Both the position numbers and the translations under genes were made by a program. The notes below the pieces were generated by a model. It saw only the letters and a list, made by a program, of their open reading frames with translations, searched no databases and had not been told where the DNA came from. Positions 16,068 through 24,942 of a DNA stretch of 64,000 bases are shown here, piece after piece. Every line of letters starts with the position of its first letter. Position 1 is the first letter of the stretch. The stretch is taken from NCBI GenBank assembly GCA_016722285.1, contig JADKGI010000015.1:62001-126000 (forward strand), written 5' to 3'. Source of the stretch: Saprospiraceae bacterium (GTDB lineage: Bacteria > Bacteroidota > Bacteroidia > Chitinophagales > Saprospiraceae).

Positions 16068-16870
16068 CCTGATTAGAATTCGGATTTACATCCAGACTTA
16101 CATTGAAGGTCAAGGTATAAATATGAGAATTACCAGGTGTGATTTGCTTTGTGCCCAAATCAATTGGTATCAAAGGAGCTCCAATAAATGCTGGTCCATT
16201 ACCAATACCGCCTAAAACATCCAAAAATGTGTAATCCCAAGCCAGTATTGTTACATCATCATCAAATAAAGGTGAATCCTTTAAATTATACGTTCCAATA
16301 GCACCTCCATTGTTGCCAACAGTGATTTTGTATCTAACATCAAAAGTTCCATTGGCCCTAGGTGTCACACTCACAAAGTCTTTGACAAGTGTAATATTAG
16401 GTATATCTCCACATGCATCATCAGTTAGGTCGGTAATACCATCTCCGGTCCTGTCAACTTCCGCTTTATTGTATAAGCCATGACCCAACGTACTACCCGG
16501 GCCATTGCCAGGCACCTCACATGGTCGGTACACATTGTCACCACCCTGATTAGAATTCGGATTCACATCCAAACTCACATTAAAGGTTACATTATACATA
16601 TGATTGCTTCCCGCAGCTAGGCTCAAATTTGTAGCCATGGTCGTAGAGCCAACTGTATTCATTGGACCACTTGAGTGCCCAGTATAGCTTCCGCTATTGA
16701 TCACCACATCATCGTCAAATTGTGGCGTATCTTTTAGGCTGTATGTGCCTGGAGCTCCACCGTTGTTGCCAACTGTGATCTTATACACTACATCAAAACT
16801 TCCATTGGCTTTTGGAGTCACACTCACAAAGTCCTTAACAAGTGTGATATTAGGTATATCTCCACATGCA
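14581..16870 (-). repeat. Five tandem ~450-480-nt DUF11-like coding repeats in gene B
   Basis: The segment encoding DDACGDIPNITLVKDF recurs near 16,870, 16,417, 15,936, 15,484, 15,034 and 14,581, a spacing of 450-453 nt with one of 481. Units differ at many synonymous sites, so this array looks older than the arrays in gene C. Confidence 0.8.
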
Positions 16871-17808
16871 TCATCTTCATCTTTTAGTACATTACTAACA
16901 AAAACCCTTGCTTTGTTGTATAGACCACGACCAACTGTTGGCGTCTGTGTCAAACATGGTTGGTACACATTATCACCAATATTATCAGTAAAATTCAGTT
17001 TCACATTCACTTTAAGGGTGTATGTATGGGTCGCAAATGCTGCAATTACCTGATTTGTAGCTAGTGTCCAGGTTGCTATTCCAGCCAGATTTAAACCAGG
17101 GTTCCCAGGGGCATTACTTGTGAAGCTCGCACTGTTTATAATCGCATCTAAATCAAATCCCTGATTGTCTGTAAGTGTATAATTGCCGGATCCACCTAAA
17201 TTCTTTACTTTTATATCATAGGTAATATCAAATGATCCGTTTGCTAGAGGAACAGCACTTATAAAGGTCTTTTCAAGTTCGAGCTTTATATCAGGATATA
17301 ATCCGGCATCATAAGTCAGATTGTTTTCACCACTTGTTAATGTCTCTTCGGGCATGATGCCAGTAACAGGATCACTATCACTGTCTTTTGTTTCATCCCC
17401 TCCTTGATCTTTTGGAGAGAATTTAAAGTCAGCGGGTTTGTTAACTACCACGGTATATCTACCCGGTGTAAGCCCTGAGAATAGATATTGACCCTGAGGT
17501 CCAGTTAATTGTGCAGCAGGAGGTACTATTGAATTATCTGCCAATATACCTGTAATAGATACAGTTACATTTGGAATACCCAATTCACCTGGATCTTGAA
17601 TACCATTTTCATTAGTATCAAGCCATACAAAATCTCCAATAGATGCAAGTCTATAAAATCCTGCATCCCAGGTAAGATCTGTTTCTCCCGAAATTAATAC
17701 TGTATTGATGGTCATCAAAGTCCCCAAAGCAGCATCACTATCTTTAGTGTCATCAACTCCTCTATCTTGTCCGGTCAAAATATATCCTACCCTGCACTCC
17801 AAATGCAA
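15943..17808 (-). CDS. Gene B fragment: SdrD-B-like domain and DUF11-like repeats
   Basis: 621 residues. The opening residues are out of frame; real sense starts at VGYILTGQDRGVDDTKDSDA. An SdrD-B-like domain (GDFVWLDTNENGIQD) is followed by a variant DUF11 unit (LEKTFISAVPLANGSFDITYD) and two standard ~150-residue units. It ends out of frame at 15,969-15,973, where GGGCC replaces GGTCC of the parallel copy at 16,450 (one extra base). Confidence 0.8.
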   Translation of the reverse strand: MHLECRVGYILTGQDRGVDDTKDSDAALGTLMTINTVLISGETDLTWDAGFYRLASIGDFVWLDTNENGIQDPGELGIPNVTVSITGILADNSIVPPAAQLTGPQGQYLFSGLTPGRYTVVVNKPADFKFSPKDQGGDETKDSDSDPVTGIMPEETLTSGENNLTYDAGLYPDIKLELEKTFISAVPLANGSFDITYDIKVKNLGGSGNYTLTDNQGFDLDAIINSASFTSNAPGNPGLNLAGIATWTLATNQVIAAFATHTYTLKVNVKLNFTDNIGDNVYQPCLTQTPTVGRGLYNKARVFVSNVLKDEDDACGDIPNITLVKDFVSVTPKANGSFDVVYKITVGNNGGAPGTYSLKDTPQFDDDVVINSGSYTGHSSGPMNTVGSTTMATNLSLAAGSNHMYNVTFNVSLDVNPNSNQGGDNVYRPCEVPGNGPGSTLGHGLYNKAEVDRTGDGITDLTDDACGDIPNITLVKDFVSVTPRANGTFDVRYKITVGNNGGAIGTYNLKDSPLFDDDVTILAWDYTFLDVLGGIGNGPAFIGAPLIPIDLGTKQITPGNSHIYTLTFNVSLDVNPNSNQGGDNVYRPCEVPGNGPGSTLGHGLYNKAEVDRARRWYYRPN

Positions 17809-18721
17809 CCTTATAGGTACCGGGCACCAAATTGCTAAATAGGTATAATCCTAAGCCATTTGTGTTTGTATTTAAATTGACAGGTGTTCCATTCCCATCT
17901 GTACCCGTCAAAGTCACTGATACACCTGGTATTCCTGGCTCGCCAACATCCTGTACACCATTGGCATTGAGATCTTCCCACACAAAATCACCAATGGAAG
18001 CTGGTTTATAATAGCCTGCATCAATGGTTTGATTATTATCACCTGGATTTAATACAAAGTTGTCAGTCCTGCCCGTATTAGAATTAGCATCGCTATCTTT
18101 TGTGTCATCTCCTTTATCCTTTGCTGTTCTATTATATGTAGGTACATTTCCAAAAATAATGTAATAAGAACCTTTACATACTTCAAATTGATAGTAGCCA
18201 AGTTTCTCATCTTTGGTAATCGTATTGGTTGTTTCAACAATAGCGTTTGTCGCAGAATTGTATAGAGTTACGGCTACTCCGTTGATACCCGGCTCTCCGT
18301 TATCTTGTAAGCCATTACCATTGGTATCTTCCCACACAAAATCACCCACTTTAGCTTTTGGCTCCACTTTGATGTCTACATAATCTGTGTCAGCACAACC
18401 AGTTGAAGCTACAACAACCACTCTATATGTTGTATTTGTAATAGGACTAACCATAGGATTCGGAAGTAAACTTCCTCCTGGAGTCCATACAAGTCCCTGA
18501 ATAGTAGCCCCAACAGGCTTGGTCGGAGGTGTAGCAGTTGGATTACCTCCGATTTGTACAGATTCTCCGATACAAATAGTCTTATCAGGACCAGCATCAG
18601 CTATCGGATTTAGATTTATATCTACATCTACGAAAACTTGTCTTGTTTCAACGCAACCGTTGATAGTCGCTGTCAAAGTATATGTAATGTCAAATGGTGG
18701 ATTAGCAAGGGGCTGAGCCAC
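17762..18721 (-). CDS. Gene B fragment: PKD-like end and two SdrD-B-like domains
   Basis: 319 residues. The end of a PKD/Ig-like domain (DAGPDKTICIGESVQIGG) leads into two SdrD-B-like domains (GDFVWEDTNGNGLQD, GDFVWEDLNANGVQD). Upstream the same frame stays open to about 18,855, so the ATG is not a gene start. The final residues GRIYFDRTR are out of frame. Confidence 0.75.
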   Translation of the reverse strand: MAQPLANPPFDITYTLTATINGCVETRQVFVDVDINLNPIADAGPDKTICIGESVQIGGNPTATPPTKPVGATIQGLVWTPGGSLLPNPMVSPITNTTYRVVVVASTGCADTDYVDIKVEPKAKVGDFVWEDTNGNGLQDNGEPGINGVAVTLYNSATNAIVETTNTITKDEKLGYYQFEVCKGSYYIIFGNVPTYNRTAKDKGDDTKDSDANSNTGRTDNFVLNPGDNNQTIDAGYYKPASIGDFVWEDLNANGVQDVGEPGIPGVSVTLTGTDGNGTPVNLNTNTNGLGLYLFSNLVPGTYKVAFGVQGRIYFDRTR

Positions 18722-18852
18722 TGTATTGCTATTAAGGAAAAGATTAGGTGTCCATGTAAATGTAGCCCCGGGACTTACCTGAGCAGGGTCGTTTGGATTT
18801 GGTCCAATTGTTACAGCTCCACCCTGACAAACCTCAAAGGAACCCGGGGTAT

Positions 18853-19080
18853 TTAAAATACACCTTGTTTGATATATATCGTTTTTGTAAAATCAGTAGA
18901 ACATCCATCTTTAGTGATGGTAAGTTTTACGGGCCCTGAAAGTATTTTTGAAGGCCTCACCCCATTTGATTTTTCTGTAATGTCATCTGCATCTCCATCT
19001 TCAGTCATACCACCATCCAGCATCCATAAATATGTAGCTCCCTGAAGAGGAGTGGTTGGCTGCAAATGTTGCATAATCAT
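18853..19080 (-). CDS. Gene B fragment: short in-frame piece between two frame breaks
   Basis: 75 residues. The middle (GATYLWMLDGG, then VKLTITKDGCSTDFTKTIYIK) continues the PKD/Ig-like repeat pattern of gene B. Breaks on both sides (about 19,100 and 18,857) isolate it; it would not be expressed alone. Confidence 0.5.
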   Translation of the reverse strand: MIMQHLQPTTPLQGATYLWMLDGGMTEDGDADDITEKSNGVRPSKILSGPVKLTITKDGCSTDFTKTIYIKQGVF

Positions 19081-19152
19081 TTACGCACACTTGGTCAGGG
19101 CCCGCTAATGCCTGAATTAAAAGGTGATTGATTTATAGTAACCAATGCTTCA

Positions 19153-20076
19153 TCAGAGTGCAGTACAGCCATTGGCGGCAGTAACGGTAACTGTATATGT
19201 AGTGGCAACTGTTGGACTAACTGTAATAGATGCAGTAGTTGCATTGGTACTCCACTTATAAGTGCCACCTCCAGATGCAATTAAATTAGCCGATTGTCCT
19301 GTACATATTATTTTATCTGGTCCGGCATTTGCAGTTGGTGGTGTCTTATTTGCTGTGACTACTACCTCATCGCTGGCAGTACATCCATTGGCAGCTGTGA
19401 CAGTCACTGTATAAGTGGTCGTCACCATTGGAGTTACGGTGATAGCCGCTGTAGTAGCATTTGTATTCCATTTATATGTTCCACCACCCGATGCTGTCAA
19501 TGAAGCACTAGGAGTTGTACAGTTTACTGTCACATCTGCTCCGGCATTGGCAGTAGGTGGGGTTTTATTGACAGTGACTACTACTTCATCAGTAGCAGTA
19601 CAGCCATTAGCAGCTGTGACAGTTACTGTGTAAGTAGATGTTGTCGCAGGGCTTACAGTGATAGCTGCTGTGGTAGTACCTGTATTCCATTTATAGGTAC
19701 CTCCTCCTGTAGCCGTCAAAGTAGCGCTTGTAGTTGTACAATTTATGGTTACATCTGCTCCTGCACTTGCAACAGGCGGGTCATTTACAGTCACTATAAC
19801 ATCATCAGTATCTTCACAACCATTTCTGGTTACTTTCAAAATATATGAAGTAGTTACGATAGGTGATACCGTCACACTTTGGTTGGTTGAGATTACCTGG
19901 TTATTCACCTCTGATCTCCACTCATAGGTAGCCCCTACCACTGGTGTAGCTGATAATAATACACTTCCACCTTTACAAAGTAGCTTGTCAGCACCGGCAT
20001 TGGCGTCTACATTTCCATTATTAATCACTACCATCTGGTCACTTGCGGTACACCCGCCACAATCCGTGACCACCAA
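19153..20076 (-). CDS. Gene B fragment: PKD/Ig-like SprB-type repeats
   Basis: 307 residues of near-identical ~80-residue units of the form TPPTANAGADVTVNCTTPSA, then LTASGGGTYKWNT..TTAAITVTP and TTYTVTVTAANGCTA. The starting ATG is internal to the duplicated 909-nt unit. It ends at NGCTAL after loss of one base; the next frame continues as SDEALVTINQ. Confidence 0.75.
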   Translation of the reverse strand: MVVTDCGGCTASDQMVVINNGNVDANAGADKLLCKGGSVLLSATPVVGATYEWRSEVNNQVISTNQSVTVSPIVTTSYILKVTRNGCEDTDDVIVTVNDPPVASAGADVTINCTTTSATLTATGGGTYKWNTGTTTAAITVSPATTSTYTVTVTAANGCTATDEVVVTVNKTPPTANAGADVTVNCTTPSASLTASGGGTYKWNTNATTAAITVTPMVTTTYTVTVTAANGCTASDEVVVTANKTPPTANAGPDKIICTGQSANLIASGGGTYKWSTNATTASITVSPTVATTYTVTVTAANGCTAL

Positions 20077-21602
20077 AGTGTATGTTCCACTTTGATTGAC
20101 TACAACTGACGGACCTGTGTTTGAGCCTACAATTCCGGACCGCTCCAGGCATATTGTATACTATTATTATAAGTATCAGGTATAGTATATTTAACATAAT
20201 CGACTCTGAATGCACATTTACCATTATCCACTACTTTGATATATCTTGTTGCTGCTGATAAAGTATAACAATATTCTACGTAGTTTGTATTGGTAAACGT
20301 TTTTGACGCAATTACATCATTATATGATATCGGTTGTTCTGGAGATCTTTGAATTCTGCATCAGAGTTAGAAGAACTTGTATTCGAACAGTGTTCCAATT
20401 TCATCCTGACACAAATAGTGGTTCCTGAAGGAACATTCTTCCAAAATCCAAAGTTAGTGATGATAGTACCATCTCCCGATCTGGGCCCATAGTTTAGCGC
20501 CCGCATTATTCCACATTTTGCTGCAGTAGAAGCACTTTCTATCCATCCGGTTGTTCCTTGAAGGACATGGTCGCAATCCGACTCACCGTTCATGCCACAT
20601 TGGGTAATATTGGTCACAGTAGATTGAATCACCTCTTCATCCAAAGTACAGATAGTTATATCAGGTCCAATATCTACTGTTGGAGCTGGTTTAACAGTCA
20701 CTATAACATCATCAGTATCTTCACAACCATTTTTAGTTACTTTCAAAATATATGAAGTAGTTACGATAGGTGATACCGTCACACTTTGGTTAGTTGAGAT
20801 TACCTGGTTATTCACCTCTGATCTCCACTCATAGGTAGCCCCTACCACTGGTGTAGCTGATAATAATACACTTCCACCTTTACAAAGTATTTTATCTGCT
20901 CCGGCATTGGCGTCTACATTTCCATTATTGATCACTACCATCTGGTCACTTGCGGTACACCCGCCACAATCCGTGACCACCAAAGTGTATGTTCCACTTT
21001 GATTGACTACAACTGACGGACCTGTGTTTGAGCCTACAATTCCGGGACCAGACCAAGAGTATGTAAGACTATTATTATAAGTATCGGGTATAGTATATTT
21101 AACATAATCGACTCTGAATGCACATTTACCATTATCCACTACTTTGATATATCTTGTTGCTGCTAATAAAGTATAACAATATTCTACGTAGTTTGTATTG
21201 GTAAACGTTTTTGACGCAATTACATCATTATATGATATCGGTTGTTCTGGAGATCTTTGAATTCTTGCATCAGAGTTAGAAGAACTTGTATTCGAACAGT
21301 GTTCCAATTTCATCCTGACACAAATAGTGGTTCCTGAAGGAACATTCTTTCCAAAATCCAAAGTTAGTGATGAGGTACCATCTCCCGATCTGGTCCATAG
21401 TTTAGCGCCCGCATTATCTCCACATTTTGCTGCAGTAGAAGCACTTTCTATCCATCCGGTTGTTCCTTGAAGGACATGGTCGCAATCCGACTCACCGTTC
21501 ATGCCACATTGGGTAATATTGGTCACAGTAGATTGAATCACCTCTTCATCCAAAGTACAGATAGTTATATCAGGTCCAATATCTACTGTTGGAGCTGGTT
21601 TT
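19790..21602 (-). repeat. Tandem ~909-nt duplication inside gene B
   Basis: Two copies, about 20,698-21,602 and 19,790-20,697; for example CTGTAC..GATATA blocks and the AAGGACATGGTCGCAATCCG block recur at 20,558 and 21,467. The first (right) copy reads cleanly. The second has at least five small indels (around 20,130-20,165, 20,355, 20,445-20,510), several compensating each other. Confidence 0.8.
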
Positions 21603-22642
21603 ACTGTAACAGTTGCAGTAGCAGTTTTGGTACATCCATTCCCATCTTCCACTGTAACAGTGTAAGTTTTAGTAGCAATCGGGCTAACAGTTTTGGTCGC
21701 ACCTGTACCCAAATTATCACTCCAGGTATAAATATATGGCAGTGCACCTCCCGATGCAGTGGCCGTTATTTGACCTGAAGACCCTTTGCAAATGGTTATA
21801 TTTGAAGCAACCAGATTAATATTTGATCCAATACTCACCACCACATCATCCGTAGCAGTGCATCCTTTATTGTCAGTCACAGTAACTGTGTACGTCTTGG
21901 TAGCTGTAGGTGTTCTGCTTGCACCATTGGCCAAACCATCACTCCATGCATATGTATAAGGAGTTGAACCGCCTGTAGCACTTGCTGATAAAACAATAGA
22001 TTGACCTGTACAAATCGTAGAATTAGCACCTGCGTCAACCGTAGGTTTAGGATGGACAGACAAATCTATCTCTTTAATCCCGGTACAACCACCTGTCTCA
22101 GAAACTGTAACAGTATATGTTGTCGCATTCAATGGATTCACAGTTATTGAAGATGTTGTGGCACCCGTGCTCCATAGATATTGCGACGTTCCAGGAGCGG
22201 GGGGCACCAGATAAGTGATTGCAAGTACAGGTCTTTTAGTAGCGTCTCCTTCATCGAAGCTAGCAAATTTCTTTTCGATATCGCTTCCTTCAGAAAGCAT
22301 TTTAACTAAAAGACCATTATTAGTTATGCTGCCGTTTTTCCATCCTATTACAAGGTTCTTTAAGTCCCATGTATACTCAGCATCATTTCCTACAGAAATT
22401 GAAGATTCCGCAGTAGCGTTGAAATCACCACCAGCTGCTGACCACGAGGTACCACTTTGCCTTTGATTCCAATTGGATGCCGCACTACTTCCACCACAGG
22501 CTCCTGTACCTTCAGTCCATGATTGTGTAATCCTGTGTACTCCAAAATTGGCTGAGGTGTTACTTCCACCCTTTTTGGTCATGATAAGTTTTGCAGAAGT
22601 TATGTTGGCACCTGCCGGCAATGAAGAAAGATTGAATTTCAA
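20312..22642 (-). CDS. Gene B fragment: DNRLRE-like domain, PKD-like repeats and 909-nt duplicated module
   Basis: 776 residues. The N-terminal part (FNLSSLPAGANITSAKLIM, then WKNGSITNNGLLVK) resembles DNRLRE/CBM-like domains; its beginning lies upstream in the previous frame. PKD/Ig-like repeats follow (DAGANSTICTGQSIVLSASA, then YTYAWSDG), then one full and one partial copy of the duplicated module (DIGPDITICTLDEEVIQSTV). In the second copy the run KCGIMRALNYGPRSGDGT replaces KCGDNAGAKLWTRSGDGT, an obvious compensated frameshift. Confidence 0.75.
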   Translation of the reverse strand: MKFNLSSLPAGANITSAKLIMTKKGGSNTSANFGVHRITQSWTEGTGACGGSSAASNWNQRQSGTSWSAAGGDFNATAESSISVGNDAEYTWDLKNLVIGWKNGSITNNGLLVKMLSEGSDIEKKFASFDEGDATKRPVLAITYLVPPAPGTSQYLWSTGATTSSITVNPLNATTYTVTVSETGGCTGIKEIDLSVHPKPTVDAGANSTICTGQSIVLSASATGGSTPYTYAWSDGLANGASRTPTATKTYTVTVTDNKGCTATDDVVVSIGSNINLVASNITICKGSSGQITATASGGALPYIYTWSDNLGTGATKTVSPIATKTYTVTVEDGNGCTKTATATVTVKPAPTVDIGPDITICTLDEEVIQSTVTNITQCGMNGESDCDHVLQGTTGWIESASTAAKCGDNAGAKLWTRSGDGTSSLTLDFGKNVPSGTTICVRMKLEHCSNTSSSNSDARIQRSPEQPISYNDVIASKTFTNTNYVEYCYTLLAATRYIKVVDNGKCAFRVDYVKYTIPDTYNNSLTYSWSGPGIVGSNTGPSVVVNQSGTYTLVVTDCGGCTASDQMVVINNGNVDANAGADKILCKGGSVLLSATPVVGATYEWRSEVNNQVISTNQSVTVSPIVTTSYILKVTKNGCEDTDDVIVTVKPAPTVDIGPDITICTLDEEVIQSTVTNITQCGMNGESDCDHVLQGTTGWIESASTAAKCGIMRALNYGPRSGDGTIITNFGFWKNVPSGTTICVRMKLEHCSNTSSSNSDAEFKDLQNNRYHIMM

Positions 22643-22680
22643 TAAAGCCCTACTTCTTTCACTTGAAGACTTTGAGCCAA

Positions 22681-24267
22681 TTATAAATTCTTTGCATGTA
22701 CCAAAATTATCTGAAGAATTTTTTGTGAAAGATAAGTATCATCCGAAGGATAAATTTCTAACGTAGTATTACTTAAGTATGTAGCAGCTAATTGAGTACT
22801 TTTACCCGCACATACTAGAGTGTCCCCAGTAATAGTTGGGCTCAATTCACAACAAGGTCCTTCAGATACCAGTTCTGTATTATTTCCTGTTTTACTTGGG
22901 CTTGCATGTACTCCGGTTATTCCTACTTTTCCAAAGCCTGCAGATCCAAATGCTGAAAGACGTACTTCCACTTCATACCACACATCATAGATCCAGTTTG
23001 GATAAGTAGGGTTAGGAATATAATTTGCGTCAGTTGCAGGTGAATTGGTAATCAAGACATAACCATAAGTGTTAAAGTTTTGGTCCAGTGAGGTAGTAGC
23101 GCTTAGTACATCTGAACTACTTCCTAAAATCATTTGCCCCTCACCACCTGTGACACCAAGTGCATCATAGCCACCACCACTTGCTGAAATATAATCCAAC
23201 TTGGTTTCCATTTTCTTTACATTGTTGCCATCCAGCAACGATAATATAAGGTGATCCGAACCTGTCAAATTACCAAAAGTATGTCCTTTACTGCCCCATC
23301 CAATAGCATTTGTACCATATGTATTATCTACAAAATTTTTGGAAAGAGTTGCCCTAATTTTAACCTTATCATTAATTGGGTCTTGTGTATATGTTATAGT
23401 CCAATTAGCAGTGGCACTAACCCCATTTGCCCCGTTAAAGCAAATTGGACCTGTACAATTTATAACACTGATAGTTTTAGAAACTGAGTTTACACATCCT
23501 CCATTGGTAACAGTCACAGTATAAGTTGTAGTAGTTGTTGGAGTCACATTTATCGTAGCTGTTGTCGCCCCGGTATTCCAAAGGTAAGTACCTCCTCCAC
23601 TGGCAGTTAGTGCAGTTGGAGATTTGTTGTCTGAACACAAAGCGTTAGAACCAGTAATTGTTGGTACATTAGTACAAATTGTTACCAAACAAACTTCATC
23701 CACTTTTATCCAATCATTGTCAGCGGTACCTATCACTCTGATTTTTGTAGTGGAAGGAGGTACAGTAAATGGAATCGTATAAAACTGCATCGATGGACTT
23801 CCACCCAAAATCTTATTTATATCAAGCTTTGACTCAGACAAATAAGAATTACCATTATAAAACTCTACACCAAATTTTTGATTATTGTTAACATGAACTC
23901 CAGCCCAAAACGTTAAGGATAGTTGTGTACCCACAGCAACTCCACTGACATCCTGATAAAATGTTGCCACTCCACTGTTTCTTTGGATCATGGCATGCTT
24001 TGCCGTATTACATTGTGGATAAGGATCATCAGCTGTAAAATTCCCATTGGTGGAGTTCCAGCTGCTGGTATTTGTATTAAATCCTCCATTGATTACTAAA
24101 TTTCCAGTGCATGTGGCACATTGGGCAGTTAATAAGTGTGGTAAAAGGAAGAAACTTACAAAAAATAGGCAAAAACGAAATGTGTCTTTGACGCTATTAT
24201 TTGGTGTAAAAATAGTATTGGATGATGATCCAACACACTTTGCAGTGTTTAAATTTTTCATTCTCAA
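22681..24267 (-). CDS. Gene B, N-terminal fragment: signal peptide and carbohydrate-binding-like domains
   Basis: 528 residues. A long N-region is followed by hydrophobic core FRFCLFFVSFFLLPHLLTAQ, with cleavage near CATCTGN. Then come a galactose-binding-like beta domain (LVINGGFNTNTSSWNS, then FYQDVSGVAVGTQLSLTFWAG), a PKD/Ig-like unit and a second beta-rich domain. The real end is at about 22,722: reading one more A in the A6 run restores SQKNSSDNFGTCKEF and joins the next fragment. Confidence 0.8.
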   Translation of the reverse strand: MRMKNLNTAKCVGSSSNTIFTPNNSVKDTFRFCLFFVSFFLLPHLLTAQCATCTGNLVINGGFNTNTSSWNSTNGNFTADDPYPQCNTAKHAMIQRNSGVATFYQDVSGVAVGTQLSLTFWAGVHVNNNQKFGVEFYNGNSYLSESKLDINKILGGSPSMQFYTIPFTVPPSTTKIRVIGTADNDWIKVDEVCLVTICTNVPTITGSNALCSDNKSPTALTASGGGTYLWNTGATTATINVTPTTTTTYTVTVTNGGCVNSVSKTISVINCTGPICFNGANGVSATANWTITYTQDPINDKVKIRATLSKNFVDNTYGTNAIGWGSKGHTFGNLTGSDHLILSLLDGNNVKKMETKLDYISASGGGYDALGVTGGEGQMILGSSSDVLSATTSLDQNFNTYGYVLITNSPATDANYIPNPTYPNWIYDVWYEVEVRLSAFGSAGFGKVGITGVHASPSKTGNNTELVSEGPCCELSPTITGDTLVCAGKSTQLAATYLSNTTLEIYPSDDTYLSQKILQIILVHAKNL

Positions 24268-24329
24268 ATTTTTAGGTTCACTTAAAACTGTATTAAAATC
24301 TCGGACTTTTTAATACAGAAAAAAAATAT

Positions 24330-24337
24330 CAAAATTA
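24330..24337 (-). promoter_or_regulatory. -7 element upstream of giant gene B
   Basis: TAATTTTG on the minus strand, 63 bases before the gene B ATG, fits TAnnTTTG. A TTTG lies 13 bases upstream, shorter than usual spacing. Confidence 0.35.
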
Positions 24338-24885
24338 TGTACTCAACGAACAAAATTTTAATAACATTAAAACCTGATAAAACTAATCTATCAGACAGAA
24401 ACAAGGATGAACAAATCTTATTTAAAAGGGAAATATTTTCGGCTTAATTAAATAACAAACCCGGATATGTAGCATGTAGAACTTTACTTTGGATAAAGCA
24501 TTATAATTTATTCTTAACACAGGTACAACATCCGGATCAAATTTGCTTCTACATATTATCTTTTAACTTAGATAGTACAACTAGATTCCGCGATACAAAA
24601 ATATGATAAAATTAATAAGGAAAAGAAATAAAGAATACAAATGTCAAAAAGACGACATTATTCAGAAGTGATTCATAAACAACATATTATATTATTTTAT
24701 AAATCATATTTTAAGTGTTATCTTGTATTGCATATAAAGTGTAGAATATTGTAATAAGTAAGTTCTTTTACTTTATACCTTTACATATTATAGTAAAACG
24801 ATAAGTCTGAAGATGCATAGTTAAAATTGAATTATCCAATACTTAAAAAAATCTTTAAAAATAGTTTTTCCAAAATATTTTAAAT

Positions 24886-24923
24886 TAAAATGGGCTGACT
24901 GTGTACGCAGTCAACCCATTTTA
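24886..24923. terminator. Strong terminator after giant gene C
   Basis: TAAAATGGG (24886-24894) and TGACTG (24896-24901) pair with CAGTCA (24908-24913) and CCCATTTTA (24915-24923) around a 6-base loop, with one mismatch. It is symmetrical enough to act on both strands and lies 20 bases after the gene C stop. Confidence 0.8.
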
Positions 24924-24942
24924 TCGATAGCTTATTTTTTCA

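Larger units (their letters stand above)
12895..24267 (-). other. Giant gene B: T9SS-exported multi-domain surface protein (composite of eight frames)
   Basis: About 3,790 codons running right to left. Order: signal peptide; galactose-binding-like domain; PKD/Ig-like SprB-type repeats (W(N/S)TGATT..TYTVTVT); a DNRLRE-like domain; a 909-nt duplication; more PKD-like repeats; SdrD-B-like domains; five DUF11-like repeats of about 150 residues; SdrD-B-like domains; T9SS tail. Net frame changes lie near 22,722, 20,355, 19,156, 19,100, 18,857, 17,788, 15,971 and 14,101. Several are homopolymer changes (A6 for A7 at 22,722; a C run at 14,101). In every case the protein sense resumes immediately in another frame, so I treat it as one gene with consensus errors or recent inactivating indels. 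Confidence 0.65.
24268..24942 (-). other. AT-rich intergenic region between giant genes C and B
   Basis: 675 bases holding the gene C terminator at its right end and a probable gene B promoter (24,330-24,337) at its left. I see no conserved ORF, repeat or RNA in the middle. Confidence 0.6.
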
